Shown piece by piece: positions 49,796 to 60,365 of a stretch of 64,000 nt of DNA. The DNA lies in the NCBI RefSeq assembly GCF_000002995.4, contig NW_025062284.1:434001-498000 (forward strand). Reading direction: 5' to 3'. The stretch's first letter is position 1. Every line of letters starts with the position of its first letter. The position numbers were made by a program, and so were the translations under genes. Source of the stretch: Brugia malayi (taxonomy: Eukaryota > Nematoda > Chromadorea > Rhabditida > Onchocercidae). The notes under the pieces were generated by a model, which made no database searches, was not told where the DNA came from, and worked only from the letters and a program-made list of their open reading frames with translations.

Positions 49796-50824
49796 TGGTG
49801 AAATGGTTGCTTGGCATATTTCATTTTTTCCCTAACTATTGTAACTGCATTAAAAATTGTAAAATATTTGAATTAAACCCTTTTATAACACTAAGAAGCC
49901 ATTTATTCTATACTTCATTTTAGGTTTATAATTAATTTAAATTTAAATGAAAAACAATTTTTTTTTTTTAATTTAAATGCAAAACGAATTGTCTAAGAGC
50001 ATTTTGCATCTTTTCTTACATACCTTTCTGTAATTCAATATTTTCTATGTCTGACTTTCAAGGGACCAACCGGACCACCAGGTAAACGAGACGAACCAGA
50101 ACCTAATGAACCAGTTGGACCACCTGGTGAACGTGAACCCTGGTGGACACTGCAAATCATCATGTGGAATTCACAATTGAGAAAATTGTAGCTCCATCTA
50201 TTGTTGAATTGGATACTTATGTTCTGAACAAAGATACAAAAAGAAATTTGAAAAACGGCTAGAGCAAATTAGCAGTAGATCCAATGTCCACAAAATGGTC
50301 AAAACGGTCACTCATCCAATATCCTTAAAACAGTGTTTTCTAATAGTTGGAAAGCATCAAGAATTGTTGCTTATCAAACATTTTGTAAATCTTTTTTTTT
50401 AAATCCATGAATTGATGAATTGAAATTGAAAGTGTTTTGCACCAATAAAATTTGTCTATCCCATATATTCCATAAATATATTATCATATCACAAATGATT
50501 GATATCAGATGATATCACAGAGAAAGTATTTGATCATAATCTAAAAGATTAATGAATCTGATTAAACAATCAGACTCATTCAGTATTTCGAGATTAGATT
50601 TTTCCACTTCAACATTAAAGTTATACTTGTAAGGCCAAGCTATACATTTAATCATTCATCTTAAAAGCCTAAGGCCATATAGCACTATTCAAATTAATTG
50701 TAATATGAGAAATTCATTTTATTTAATTTAATAAACATTTTTCTGGCTTTCATTAAAAAGAACAACAAAAAGCCAACCATATACAAAAAGTGAAATTTAC
50801 AAACAATAAACAATATTTCTTGTT

Positions 50825-52936
50825 TTATTTCTCATCTTCAGAATCTTCTGATTCCACTTCTTCATCACCATCATCGTCATCATCATCACCAGCACTTGAA
50901 ATATCACTTGGCTCATTTGTTACTGGGGCAAAAAACTGGGCACCAAATCGTCCAAGCTTAAAAATGAGTTTAAAAATGAAAAAATTAAAAATGAGCTCTG
51001 ATGCATACTGATCAATTTCAACATTTCAAGTCTATGCTTATTAACTCGTTTAAATAACTCTCACTAATATACGTTTATTTAAAATGAAATGAAATGAAAC
51101 AAAATTATTTTACAAAATTACCAATTCAACGTGATATCTTCGTGATATGATAAGATATGATATGATAATCAACCAATTATCAGAATGACTATCGTATTCA
51201 AATGGACAAGTTAAATTGTCAAATAAATTTTGCATACCCTAAATTTAGCGCCATCTTCTTTCAGCTCTTCTACTCCAACTTTATTTTTCATTTTTGAAAT
51301 TGCTTCCATTTCATTCTTCATTTTCAACTTTTGCATTTCACCTGGACAAAGCCGATTCATGAGATTTAAAAACTAATTAAAGGTAATCATAATTGTTAAC
51401 TAATTAAAAAGAGAAATTCAACTATCAATTAATTAAAATTACTAGCTATTCAATAAGATACGAAGCTAGAAAAAGAGAAATTTACCAGAGTACGAGGTCA
51501 AAAATTTAAATCTCATAAATTATAAATAAATAAAGAGAAATTTAAATCTCATAAATCATAAATAAGTAAAAAAAAAAATTAAATCTCATAAATCAAAACA
51601 TAACAAGCCAACCACTTACTTCCTTCGCACTTTCTCATTTCTTAAGTTTTTTTTTTTTTTTGAAAATAAAAAAATATTAAAATGACTTATATGTAAATTA
51701 CGATTATTCCATTTCAAATCAAACTACTACGAAAGAAGTAACAATTATATTTTTATTAAACAGAATCATTTAATTACTGGAAAAAAACCATTTGTATTTG
51801 TGAATTAATAAAAAATTGAGAAAGGAAATCGATCAGTAAATTATTTCAGTGAAAATAATATTTATTCCGAATGATAAATTAATGTCAGATCTTTGCATAC
51901 AGTAAAATTCTTTAGTTTATTTAATAGAAAAAAGATATTTTAGAGTTTTTTTTTTTAAATTAAATTTTATCAGTTAACCTTCTGATTTTATTGCTTCTCT
52001 CGTTTCTCTCTCAAATTTCTGTTCTTTTTCTTTTTCTTTTTTCTCTGACTCTTGCTCTTTTCCTGTCCTCGATTTTTCCTCTCCTTTTCCATTTTCCTTT
52101 TCTTTTTTCACTGATTTTTCCTTCTCTTCTCCTTCTTCTTCTTGTTTTTCCTTCTCTTTTTTCTTTTCTCCTCCCTCTAATTTCTCTTTTTTCTCCTCCG
52201 TCTTTTTCTTCTCTGTCATTTGAAAATATTATTAGAAAGCAGCTCCGAATTCAATGCAAAGGAATTATAAAATTGATTTCAATTTTCTTCTTTGTTATTA
52301 CTTATTTTGCTAAAATGGCGCAGATTTAGCCGAAATATCTGAAAAGTTGGAGTTATTTCAGTTACATCAGCTATTCAATTAATCCTTCAATTTTATCAAT
52401 TATTCAATTTATCATTCAATTTTATCAATTATTCAATTTTATCAATTATTCAATTTATCATTCAATTTTATCAATTATTCAATTTATCACCAATGGATTA
52501 TAGACAAATTCATTATCTCCAGCTACCACTCATTCGTTCATTAAGCTTATTTCTCTTCTAGATTTCATTAATTTGTTATTTATAAGTTAATTTATAACTT
52601 GAAATCCTTAATTTATACTTAATCAGTATTGATTTTACCTATTCAACATATACTTTACCTATTCTAAATATATATATTTAGCTCCATAATTAATTCAATT
52701 GATAAAAAAATGATCATAAATTGATTCAATTCATTTCGTCTATTCGTCTTACTTTTTTCTGAAGATCTTTTTTTCATCCTTTGTTTATTTTTCTTCTGTC
52801 TAAATTTACTCTTTCCTTTGATCATTCCTTTTTTCTTCGGTGCTTTCAAAACTTTTCGTTTAACAACTTTATTATGCTTAAATCTCATTCGTCTTTTCCC
52901 ACCAAATTTTTTCATTGCACCACCCCCAGGTCTCAT
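50825..52936 (-). CDS. Bipolar Lys/Glu-rich protein of unknown function, 4 exons, 217 aa
   Basis: Family not recognised. Exons (minus): 52936-52753, 52212-51979, 51341-51238 and 50956-50825 (TAA at 50827-50825); all phases agree. Residues 1-62 are strongly basic (MRPGGGAMKKFGGKRRMRFK, then KNKQRMKKRSS). Residues about 62-140 are a Lys/Glu-rich, probably single-helix or coiled segment (KKTEEKKEKLEGGEKKKEKE). The exon 3 segment MQKLKMKNEMEAISKMKNKV is amphipathic. The C-terminus has GRFGAQFFAPVTNEPSDIS followed by Asp/Glu (GDDDDDDGDEEVESEDSEDE). Charge runs basic to acidic, as in some nucleolar or chaperone-like proteins, but no domain supports a function. A second copy of exon 1 lies at 58510. 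Confidence 0.7.
52379..52500. repeat. TCAATTATTCAATTTATCAT short repeat in intron 1
   Basis: Four or five units of TTATCAATTATTCAATT(TATCATTCAATT) within intron 1 of the bipolar protein gene. The copy at 58.0 kb has fewer units. Confidence 0.8.
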
Positions 52937-52979
52937 TTTTTAATTTTTACTCAAAAAAAGAGAAATAAACAATGATCAG

Positions 52980-54417
52980 ATCAATTGATAAATGTCTCTT
53001 CTCAGTATTATGCTAACCGTCCAAGAAGTGAACATTACCAATAAATGAACTTTTTCTTATATTTTTAAGTTTAATTAAAATTGAAAATTCTTAAATTTCA
53101 TTTATGCATCGAACACTAATATTAACATTGCAATTAATTTCTGATAGTAACAAAGTTAATAATTTTGAGATATTTTTATTGTGGACAGTTTTAACTTAGT
53201 TATTCATAACCAATCTGCAAAATTGAGCACAGAAAGTGAATCGATAACTCTAACAAGCACATGTATATATGTCATTCATTTATTTCTTTGCTAACTGTGG
53301 TGTGATCCACTCAAATTCATAATCAAAGATCCACCATAGTAATATATATATATGAGCAGATGTGTTACTGTTCCAAACAAGATGGCGTTATGGTGGTACG
53401 GGGTGTTGGTACCGGGGGATTGTTTATTGCTAATGTGTATGTGTTAAGAATTTCATAGTGGTCTTGATAAATTCGGCGGGAGAATTAGCAAAAGTGACTG
53501 GGAGAAACTCGCAATGGAAAAGAGCGGTTGAATATAGAAGTAAGCATTTCATTTCGTTGGTTACTTTCATGATATTGATCAATATGAGTTGGAGTTATTC
53601 CAGAATCCAGTTATTCGGATTTTAGCTGTTAAAGATTGATGAGAAAATTAGAAAAAAATCGAAAAATGAAAGTGCGGAATATTTATCTATCATGCAGGTG
53701 AATTTTTATAGTGAAAGATTTAGTTTGCATAAAATGCAAAATTATTTTTTCTAGTGAAAATATGCTTAATCAAATCGATTTAGGTTGATAAAATTTGTAT
53801 TTAAAAAAAAAAAAAATATAAAAAAAAAATTTGTATTTTTTTTTCCTTAATTTAGGTTGATAAAATTTGTATTTTATCATTTCCTTACCAATTTCTCATT
53901 TAAAATTGAAATTTCAAGTCATCCATAATGAATGTTAATTTTAACTTCTGCTCTTTTGAAAATGAAAAAATGAATTTGCCTGTTAATTTTAGCTTTTGCT
54001 GCTTCAAAATTATGAAATTATCAGTTCATATCATTTTATATATATTTTTTTTAACGGTATAGTTAGTAAATTTAAGGTGCTTTAGCAGTAGCAAAACTGA
54101 TTTTTAGCGGGAAATATGAATTTATTTATCATTTTTCTTGACAATCGATATGATCTTCTCCGGCAAAGAGTTTTCCATAATATTATTGCAAATTACTGTG
54201 AATCTTAATTTTATATGACAAAATAATAGGGAAATTTTATATGACAAAATAATAGGGAAATGATGATGTACAAATTTTTTTAACTTTAACCAAGATTAAA
54301 ATCATTGATTTTAAGCATATTTCTAATACAAAAAATTAACTGGCTTATTAATTTTAGAATTTTTTTTTCTGTTCACACAAATACTTACTTTTAGATGGTG
54401 CTTTTCTTGGTCACATG
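52980..54417. other. Upstream region of the bipolar protein gene
   Basis: 53340-53545 is locally GC-richer. It includes AAGATGGCGTTATGG (matching an AAGATGGC YY1-like core), GGGGTGTTGGTACCGGGG and a TAGAA/GTAAGC donor on the plus strand. It could be a divergent promoter or non-coding first exon; only very short frames are present. The rest is AT-rich without genes. Confidence 0.35.
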
Positions 54418-54603
54418 AAGTAAATTAAAGTCAATAAAATAAATTTTGTTATTATTTATCAAAGTTTTTGATTCGTACTTATTTCGAAAAGAAATAAATT
54501 GTTTAAATTTTTTTTTTTTTTTTAATTATTAATAGAGAAATAAAAATTGATAAATTTCATCAAACATTTTGTTGTCAAAATTTCAATAAAATTTCAATTT
54601 TAA

Positions 54604-54865
54604 TGGAAAACAGGTATGAATTCTATCGTTTGCTTAAGGTAACACTAAACAACCGTCTTTTGCTTATCTTTAAATTATCAATGATATATCACAGATAATA
54701 AACATTATTATCTAGTAATGTTAATCATTTCTCAATCGTCACTTCTTTCACTGCTAATGCTATTTCTTTTATTATTATTATTATTGTTATCACTAATTGT
54801 TTCAGAAAAAAACGGTTGCCATCTCTGCATATACTAATGAAATTAAAATTGCAAATGAATTATGA
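54604..54865 (+). CDS. Possible two-exon mini-gene inside the composite repeat (copy 2)
   Basis: Exon 1 54604-54639 reads MENRYEFYRLLK then AAG/GTAACA. After a TTTCAG acceptor, exon 2 reads KKTVAISAYTNEIKIANEL and ends TGA. The join is phase 0, total 31 residues. The same arrangement is present at 62224-62486. In the diverged copy 1 only exon 2 is recognisable (36509-36567), where it reads KKIAISAYTNETKIVYELCD and changes look partly conservative. It may be a captured gene start rather than a functional gene. Unrecognised. Confidence 0.3.
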
Positions 54866-55631
54866 CTAAATAATATAAGAAGCATGCAGTTAATCAAATT
54901 AGGTAAAATTTATGCATGAACAATAAGCAGTCATAAACAATAAGCAATCATAAACAATAAGTAGCAATAAACAATAAGCAATCATAAACAATAAGCAGCA
55001 ATAAACAATAAGCAACCATAAACAATAAACAACTATAAACAGTAAGCAACAATAAACAACAAGCAACTATAGAAAATAAACAGTAAGCAACTATTCCTTC
55101 CAAGAAATATTATTTGTCCGAGCAGAGCTACTGAAATCAAAAAATAAGAGCGAACAGCTGAATTCAAAGTGAAATAAAAAACTTTCCTTCACAAATTGTC
55201 AACTTGTGAGCACAATGCTATCAACATGGCAGACATTAGAGTGTAAATAAGTCTTCCAAAGATTTTTCCAAAAAAAAAATAAGTCTTCCAAAAAAAAAAA
55301 AAAAAAATAAGTCTTCCAAAAAAAAAAAAAAAATTTTTCCAGTCCTTAGGCCTATAAATGTGGAAAGCAGCCAGAAGTTATGGCCACTGCAAGCCTAGAA
55401 TATATACTATAAATGAGTCAGCCAATTTATAGGTAAGTTTAATAAAAAATTAATTGAAAATTCCGTGGCGAAGCGCTTATAGTCTTTTTCGTATTTCTTA
55501 GAGGTACGAATGCGCCCATTGTTTTAGCCTTTCAAATTCCTTGTAGCAAATATGGCACAGAAAATAGAAAATTATTGCTTGCGAAGAAGTTTCTTAGTTA
55601 ATTTCATTGGTTAAAGTGAAAGTAAACTTTG

Positions 55632-57795
55632 ATCGCAACACTGCATTTGATCGTAATATTCCATTTGGTCGTAGTATTCCATTTGGTCGTAATATAGCAT
55701 TTGATCGTAGTATTCCATTTGGTCGTAATATAGCATTTGATCGTAATATTCCATTTGGTCGTAATATAGCATTTGATCGCAACGCTGTAATTGATCGTAA
55801 TATTCCATTTGGTCGTAATATAGCATTTGATCGTAATATTCCATTTGGTCGTAATATTCCATTTGATCGCAACGCTGATTGCATTTGATCGTAATATTCC
55901 ATTTGGTCGTAATATAGCATTTGATCGTAATATTCCATTTGGTCGTAATATTCCATTTGATCGTAATATTCCATTTGATCGCAACGCTGTAATTGATCGT
56001 AATATTCCATTTGATCGTAATATTCCATTTGGTCGTAATACTGCAATTGATCGCAACGCTGTAATTGATCGTAATATTCCATTTGATCGTAATATTCCAT
56101 TTGGTCGTAATATAGCATTTGATCGTAATATTCCATTTGGTCGTAATATTCCATTTGGTCGTAATATAGCATTTGATCGTAATATAGCATTTGATCGTAG
56201 TATTCCATTTGGTCGTAATATAGCATTTGATCGTAATATTCCATTTGATCGTAGTATTCCATTTGGTCGTAATATAGCATTTGATCGTAATATTCCATTT
56301 GGTCGTAGTATTCCATTTGGTCGTAATATAGCATTTGATCGTAATATTCCATTTGGTCGTAATATAGCATTTGATCGTAGTATTCCATTTTGTCGTAATA
56401 TAGCATTTGATCGTAATATTCCATTTGATCGTAATATTCCATTTGGTCGTAATATAGCATTTGATCGTAGTATTCCATTTGGTCGTAATATAGCATTTGA
56501 TCGTAATATTCCATTTGATCGTAATATTCCATTTGGTCGTAATATAGCATTTGATCGTAATACTGCAATTGATCGCAATGATGTAATTGATCGTAATATA
56601 GCATTTGATCGTAATATTCCATTTGGTCGTAATATTCCATTTGATCGTAATATTCCATTTGATCGTAATATTCCATTTGGTCGTAATATAGCATTTGATC
56701 GTAATATTCCATTTGATCGTAATATTCCATTTGATCGTAATATAGCATTTGATCGTAATATTCCATTTGATCGTAATATAGCATTTGATCGTAATATTCC
56801 ATTTGATCGTAATATAGCATTTGATCGTAATATTCCATTTGGTCGTAATATAGCATTTGATCGTAATATAGCATTTGATCGTAATATTCCATTTGATCGT
56901 AATATTCCATTTGATCGTAATATAGCATTTGATCGTAATATTCCATTTGATCGTAATATAGCATTTGATCGTAATATTCCATTTGATCGTAATATTCCAT
57001 TTGATCGTGATATTTCATTTGATCGTAATACTGCAATTGATCGCAACGATGTAATTGATCGTAATATTCCATTTGATCGTAATATTCCATTTGGTCGTAA
57101 TATAGCATTTGATCGTAATATTCCATTTGATCGTAATATTCCATTTGATCGTAATATTCCATTTGATCGTAATATTCCATTTGATCGTAATATAGCATTT
57201 GGTCGTAATATTTCGTTTGATCGTAATACTGCAATTGATCGCAACGCTGTAATTGATCGTAATATTCCATTTGATCGTAATATTCCATTTGGTCGTAATA
57301 TAGCATTTGGTCGTAATATTCCATTTGGTCGTAATACTGCGTTTGATCGCAACGCTGTAATTGATCGTAATATTCCACTTGATCGCAACGCTGTAATTGA
57401 TCGTAATATTCCATTTGATCGCAACGCTGTAATTGATCGTAATATTCCATTTGATCGCAACGCTGTAATTGATCGTAATATTCCATTTGTTCGCAACGCT
57501 GTAATTGGTCGTAATGTTCCATTTGATCGCAACGCTGTAATTGATCGTAATATTCCATTTGGTCGTAATACTGCGTTTGGTCGCAACACCGCATTTGGTC
57601 GTAATATTGCATTTGGTCGCAACATTGCATTTGGCCGCAACACCGCATTTGGTCGTAATATTGCATTTGGTCGCAACATTGCATTTGGCCGCAACACCGC
57701 ATTTGGTCGTAATATTGCATTTGGTCGCAACATTGCATTTGGCCGCAACACCGCATTTGGTCGTTATATTGCATTTTTTCGCAACATTGCATTTG
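55632..57795. repeat. 18-bp satellite array, about 120 copies (copy 2)
   Basis: Unit TTTGATCGTAATATTCCA, with variants TTTGGTCG, TATAGCA for TATTCCA, and the doublet GATCGCAACGCTGTAATTGA. The variants form higher-order blocks. The last part (57550-57790) switches to TTTGGTCGCAACATTGCATT/GGCCGCAACACCGCA with a 54-bp period. Open frames of over 600 codons on both strands come from the unit lacking stops in five frames. Confidence 0.97.
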
Positions 57796-57825
57796 ATCCA
57801 TTCGATCGCTACATGCAGAAATTGA

Positions 57826-58610
57826 GAAAGGGAATCGATCAGTAAATTATTTCAATGAAAATAATATTTGTTCCGAATGATAAATTAATGTCAAATCTTT
57901 GCATACTGTAAAATTCTTTAGTTTATTTAATAGATAAAAGATATTTTACAGTACTTTTCTTTTTTTTTTTTTTTGAATTAAATTTTATTAGTCATTCAAT
58001 TATCATTTAACTTTATCAATTATTAAACTTATCATTCAATTTTATCAATTATTCAATTTATCACCAATGGATTATAGACAAATTCATTATCTCCAGCTAC
58101 CACTCATTCGTTCATTAAGCTTATTTCTCTTCTAGATTTCATTAATTTGTTATTTATAAGTTAATTTATAACTTGAAATCCTTAATTTATACTTAATCAG
58201 TATTGATTTTACTTATCCAACATATGCTTTACCTATTCTAAATATATATATTTAGCTCCACAATTAATTCAATTGATAAAAAAATGATCATAAATTGATT
58301 CAATTCATTTCGTCTATTCGTCTTACTTTTTTCTGACGATCTTTTCTTCATCCTTTGTTTATTTTTCTTCTGTCTAAATTTACTCTTTCCTTTGATCATT
58401 CCTTTTTTCTTCGGTGCTTTCAAAACTTTTCGTTTAACAACTTTATTATGCTTAAATCTCATTCGTCTTTTCCCACCAAATTTTTTCATTGCACCACCAC
58501 CAGGTCTCATTCTTTAATTTTTACTCAAAAAAGAGAAATAAACAATGATTAGATCAATTGATAAATGTCTCTTCTCAGTGTTATGCAAACCGTCCAAGAA
58601 GTGAACATGA
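57826..58610 (-). pseudogene. Partial duplicate of the bipolar protein gene (exon 1 only)
   Basis: 57826-57965 matches 51817-51960 (downstream of exon 2), and 58005-58610 matches about 52430-53030 (intron 1, exon 1 and upstream). The whole of exon 2 is missing between them. The exon 1 copy (58510-58327) keeps the 62-residue basic sequence and its donor with no stop, so the duplication is recent. Without exon 2, and with exons 3-4 not next to it, it cannot make the same protein unless it splices to the original's distal exons. Confidence 0.75.
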
Positions 58611-59944
58611 ATATTTACAGTAAAAGATTTAGTTTGCATAAAAAGTGAAAAGAAAAGTTAGGAAGGTAAAATCAACATGCGTAATAAAAATATAATTCAG
58701 TTTGATTTAATGCACAAAATGAGTGAAAAATTTCAATTTTTAATTATTTAAGGATATGCGAAACAACTGTGCAAAACAGTTCGAGGAGCAAACGAGTAAA
58801 TTTATGACATTCTGTAACCTAATTTCTTTGTTAATGTTTGGAAAGACAATAAATCTAATTTCTTTGTTAAGCTAATTTTTTCTTTGTTAATGTTTGTTTT
58901 TCTTGGAAATTAATCTAATTTCTTTTTTAATGTTTGGAAAGACAATAAATAAATATTTATCACAACAAATTATCATTTGCATATTTTTTTATTAATTAAT
59001 TAATTAGTCTAATTTCTTTGTTGATGTTTGAATAAACAATAAATAAAAAATAAATAAAATATTTATCACAACAAATTATCATTTGTATATTTTTTTTTAC
59101 TAATTAATTAATCTAATTTCTTTGTTAATGTTTGAAAAAACAATAAATCCTATTTTTATAATTAATTTATTTACAATGTAAAACTTTTTTTTCTTACTTT
59201 TCTTTTTTTTTTTTTTGAAGTGAAAGTTTCGAAACAAAAAAAACTTTATTATACAGTTAAAATTTGAAAAAACTTAAAATTTCTCGTTTTTCTTTTTTTT
59301 TTCATAAAATAAAAGTAAACAAATTTAAATAAATCATAAACAATTGATGAAAATAAATGAAAAATAAACAATAACAGCAATACTTTCCTTTTTTTATTGT
59401 TTTATTAAAATTTTATAGAAATATATTTATTAAATTTATTAAGATTAAAAAAGAAAATAAGCGATTCGAAAGAAATTAAAAAAATGAAATTATTGTTTAC
59501 TGTTTATTTTCATTCATCAAATATCCATTTTTGTTGCGAAAAAAATTTCTGCAAAAAAACATTTTTTATCACAAATTAAAAATTTCTTAGTAATAATAGA
59601 AAAAATAATTGATGTAAAAAAATTTTTAAAAAATGATTTTAATAAATTTAAAATTATCAATTCTTATCAGTGCAATGATTAGAGACTTTTTTAAACATTA
59701 TCGGTTTTTTTTGTCAGATTATCAATTTATCTTTTAGCATTTTATCAAAATTCAAACCTTTGATATTTGCACTAATCTTTTATCATTTCAAATAATATCT
59801 AACTTATCAAAAAAAAAAAAAAATTTTTTTTTCATTTCTTTTTTTTATTCATCGATTACTTTTCTGTTTTCTTTTTAAATAAATTCCATTTTAAAAGATT
59901 AAAAATAACTCAGTGATTTTAATTTAATTTCAATTTCAATTATA
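58611..59944. other. AT-rich intergenic stretch with a short degenerate repeat
   Basis: 58812-59160 holds five or six copies of TCTAATTTCTTTGTTAATGT plus TTGGAAAGACAATAAAT. The rest is poly-A/poly-T-rich with no gene visible. Confidence 0.6.
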
Positions 59945-60365
59945 TGGTATACCTGGTGATTGCGTAATTTAATTTAATTTAACTTCAGTCTCAATTATTT
60001 TTTAATTTAATTTCAATTTCAATTATATGAAATACCTGGTAATTGCTTAATTTAATTTAATTTCAATTTCAATTATTTCCAATTTCAATTTAATTTAATT
60101 TGAATGAAATACCTGGTGATTGTGCAGTTTAATTTAATTATTTTCAATTTCAATTATTTCCAATTTCAATTTAATTTAATTTGAATGAAATACCTGGTGA
60201 TTGTGCAGTTTAATTTAATTATTTTCAATTTCAATTATTTCCAATTTCAATTTAATTTAATTTGAATGGAATACCTGGTGATTGTGCAGTTTAATTTAAT
60301 TATTTTCAATTTCAATTATTTCCAATTTCAATTTAATTTAATTTGAATGAAATACCTGGTGATTG
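59945..60365. repeat. 81-bp tandem repeat carrying an exon end and its 5' splice site
   Basis: The core TACCTGGTGATTGTGCAG (on the minus strand CACAATCACCAG/GTATTTCATTC) recurs at 60111, 60192, 60273 and 60354 with exact 81-bp spacing, plus two diverged copies near 59950 and 60034. The copy at 60354 is the donor of a coding exon (60508-60356). The remaining unit is AATTTCAATT-type low complexity. Confidence 0.85.

Larger units (their letters stand above)
43464..50191 (+). pseudogene. Decayed nematode cuticle collagen gene
   Basis: Exons: 43464-43614 (hydrophobic N-terminal segment ILTISFLILLSIFFISAIYD, then IPQENG), 48778-48929 (GPPGNRGEKGEPG then frameshift), about 49286-49805 (Gly-X-Y repeats) and 50063-50191. 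Phase between exons 1 and 2 agrees (N-G-P-P-G). Exon 2 has two compensating indels: after GEKGEPG one base is missing, and near CCTGGACTTTTC one is extra. Exon 3 changes frame between CTACCTGGTGATGAT and CGTGGAAGAGGAATC. Exon 4 has an extra C in the CCC at 50138-50140; one base fewer would give the usual collagen ending with CKSSC and a TGA at 50178. As written it reads through to TAG at 50189-50191. Several Gly codons of the triplets are Asp or Glu (GEPD, DSEAPG, KRDEPEPNEP). No start exon was identified. Assembly errors could explain the indels, less easily the Gly losses. Confidence 0.7.
54418..57800 (+). mobile_element. Composite dispersed repeat, copy 2
   Basis: From GTAAATTAAAGTCAATAAAA (54418) through an AAACAATAAGCA array (54918-55090), a conserved core (55090-55631) and the 18-bp satellite (55632-57795). 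The first 1.2 kb is almost identical to 62041-63240, with only poly-A length and a few base changes, including CAGGTATG versus CAGATATG near 54613/62233. It contains two short open pieces with splice sites, ATGGAAAACAGGTATGAATT... (54604-54639, donor AAG/GTAACA) and TTTCAG/AAAAAAACGGTTGCC (54807-54865, ends TGA). No replication or transposition gene. Confidence 0.6.

Noticed and set aside
55594..57845. Very long open frames (735, 715 and 672 codons) over the 18-bp satellite
   Set aside because: They are produced by an 18-bp unit lacking stops in five of six frames. There is no domain, the composition is hexapeptide repeat, and both strands are open at once.
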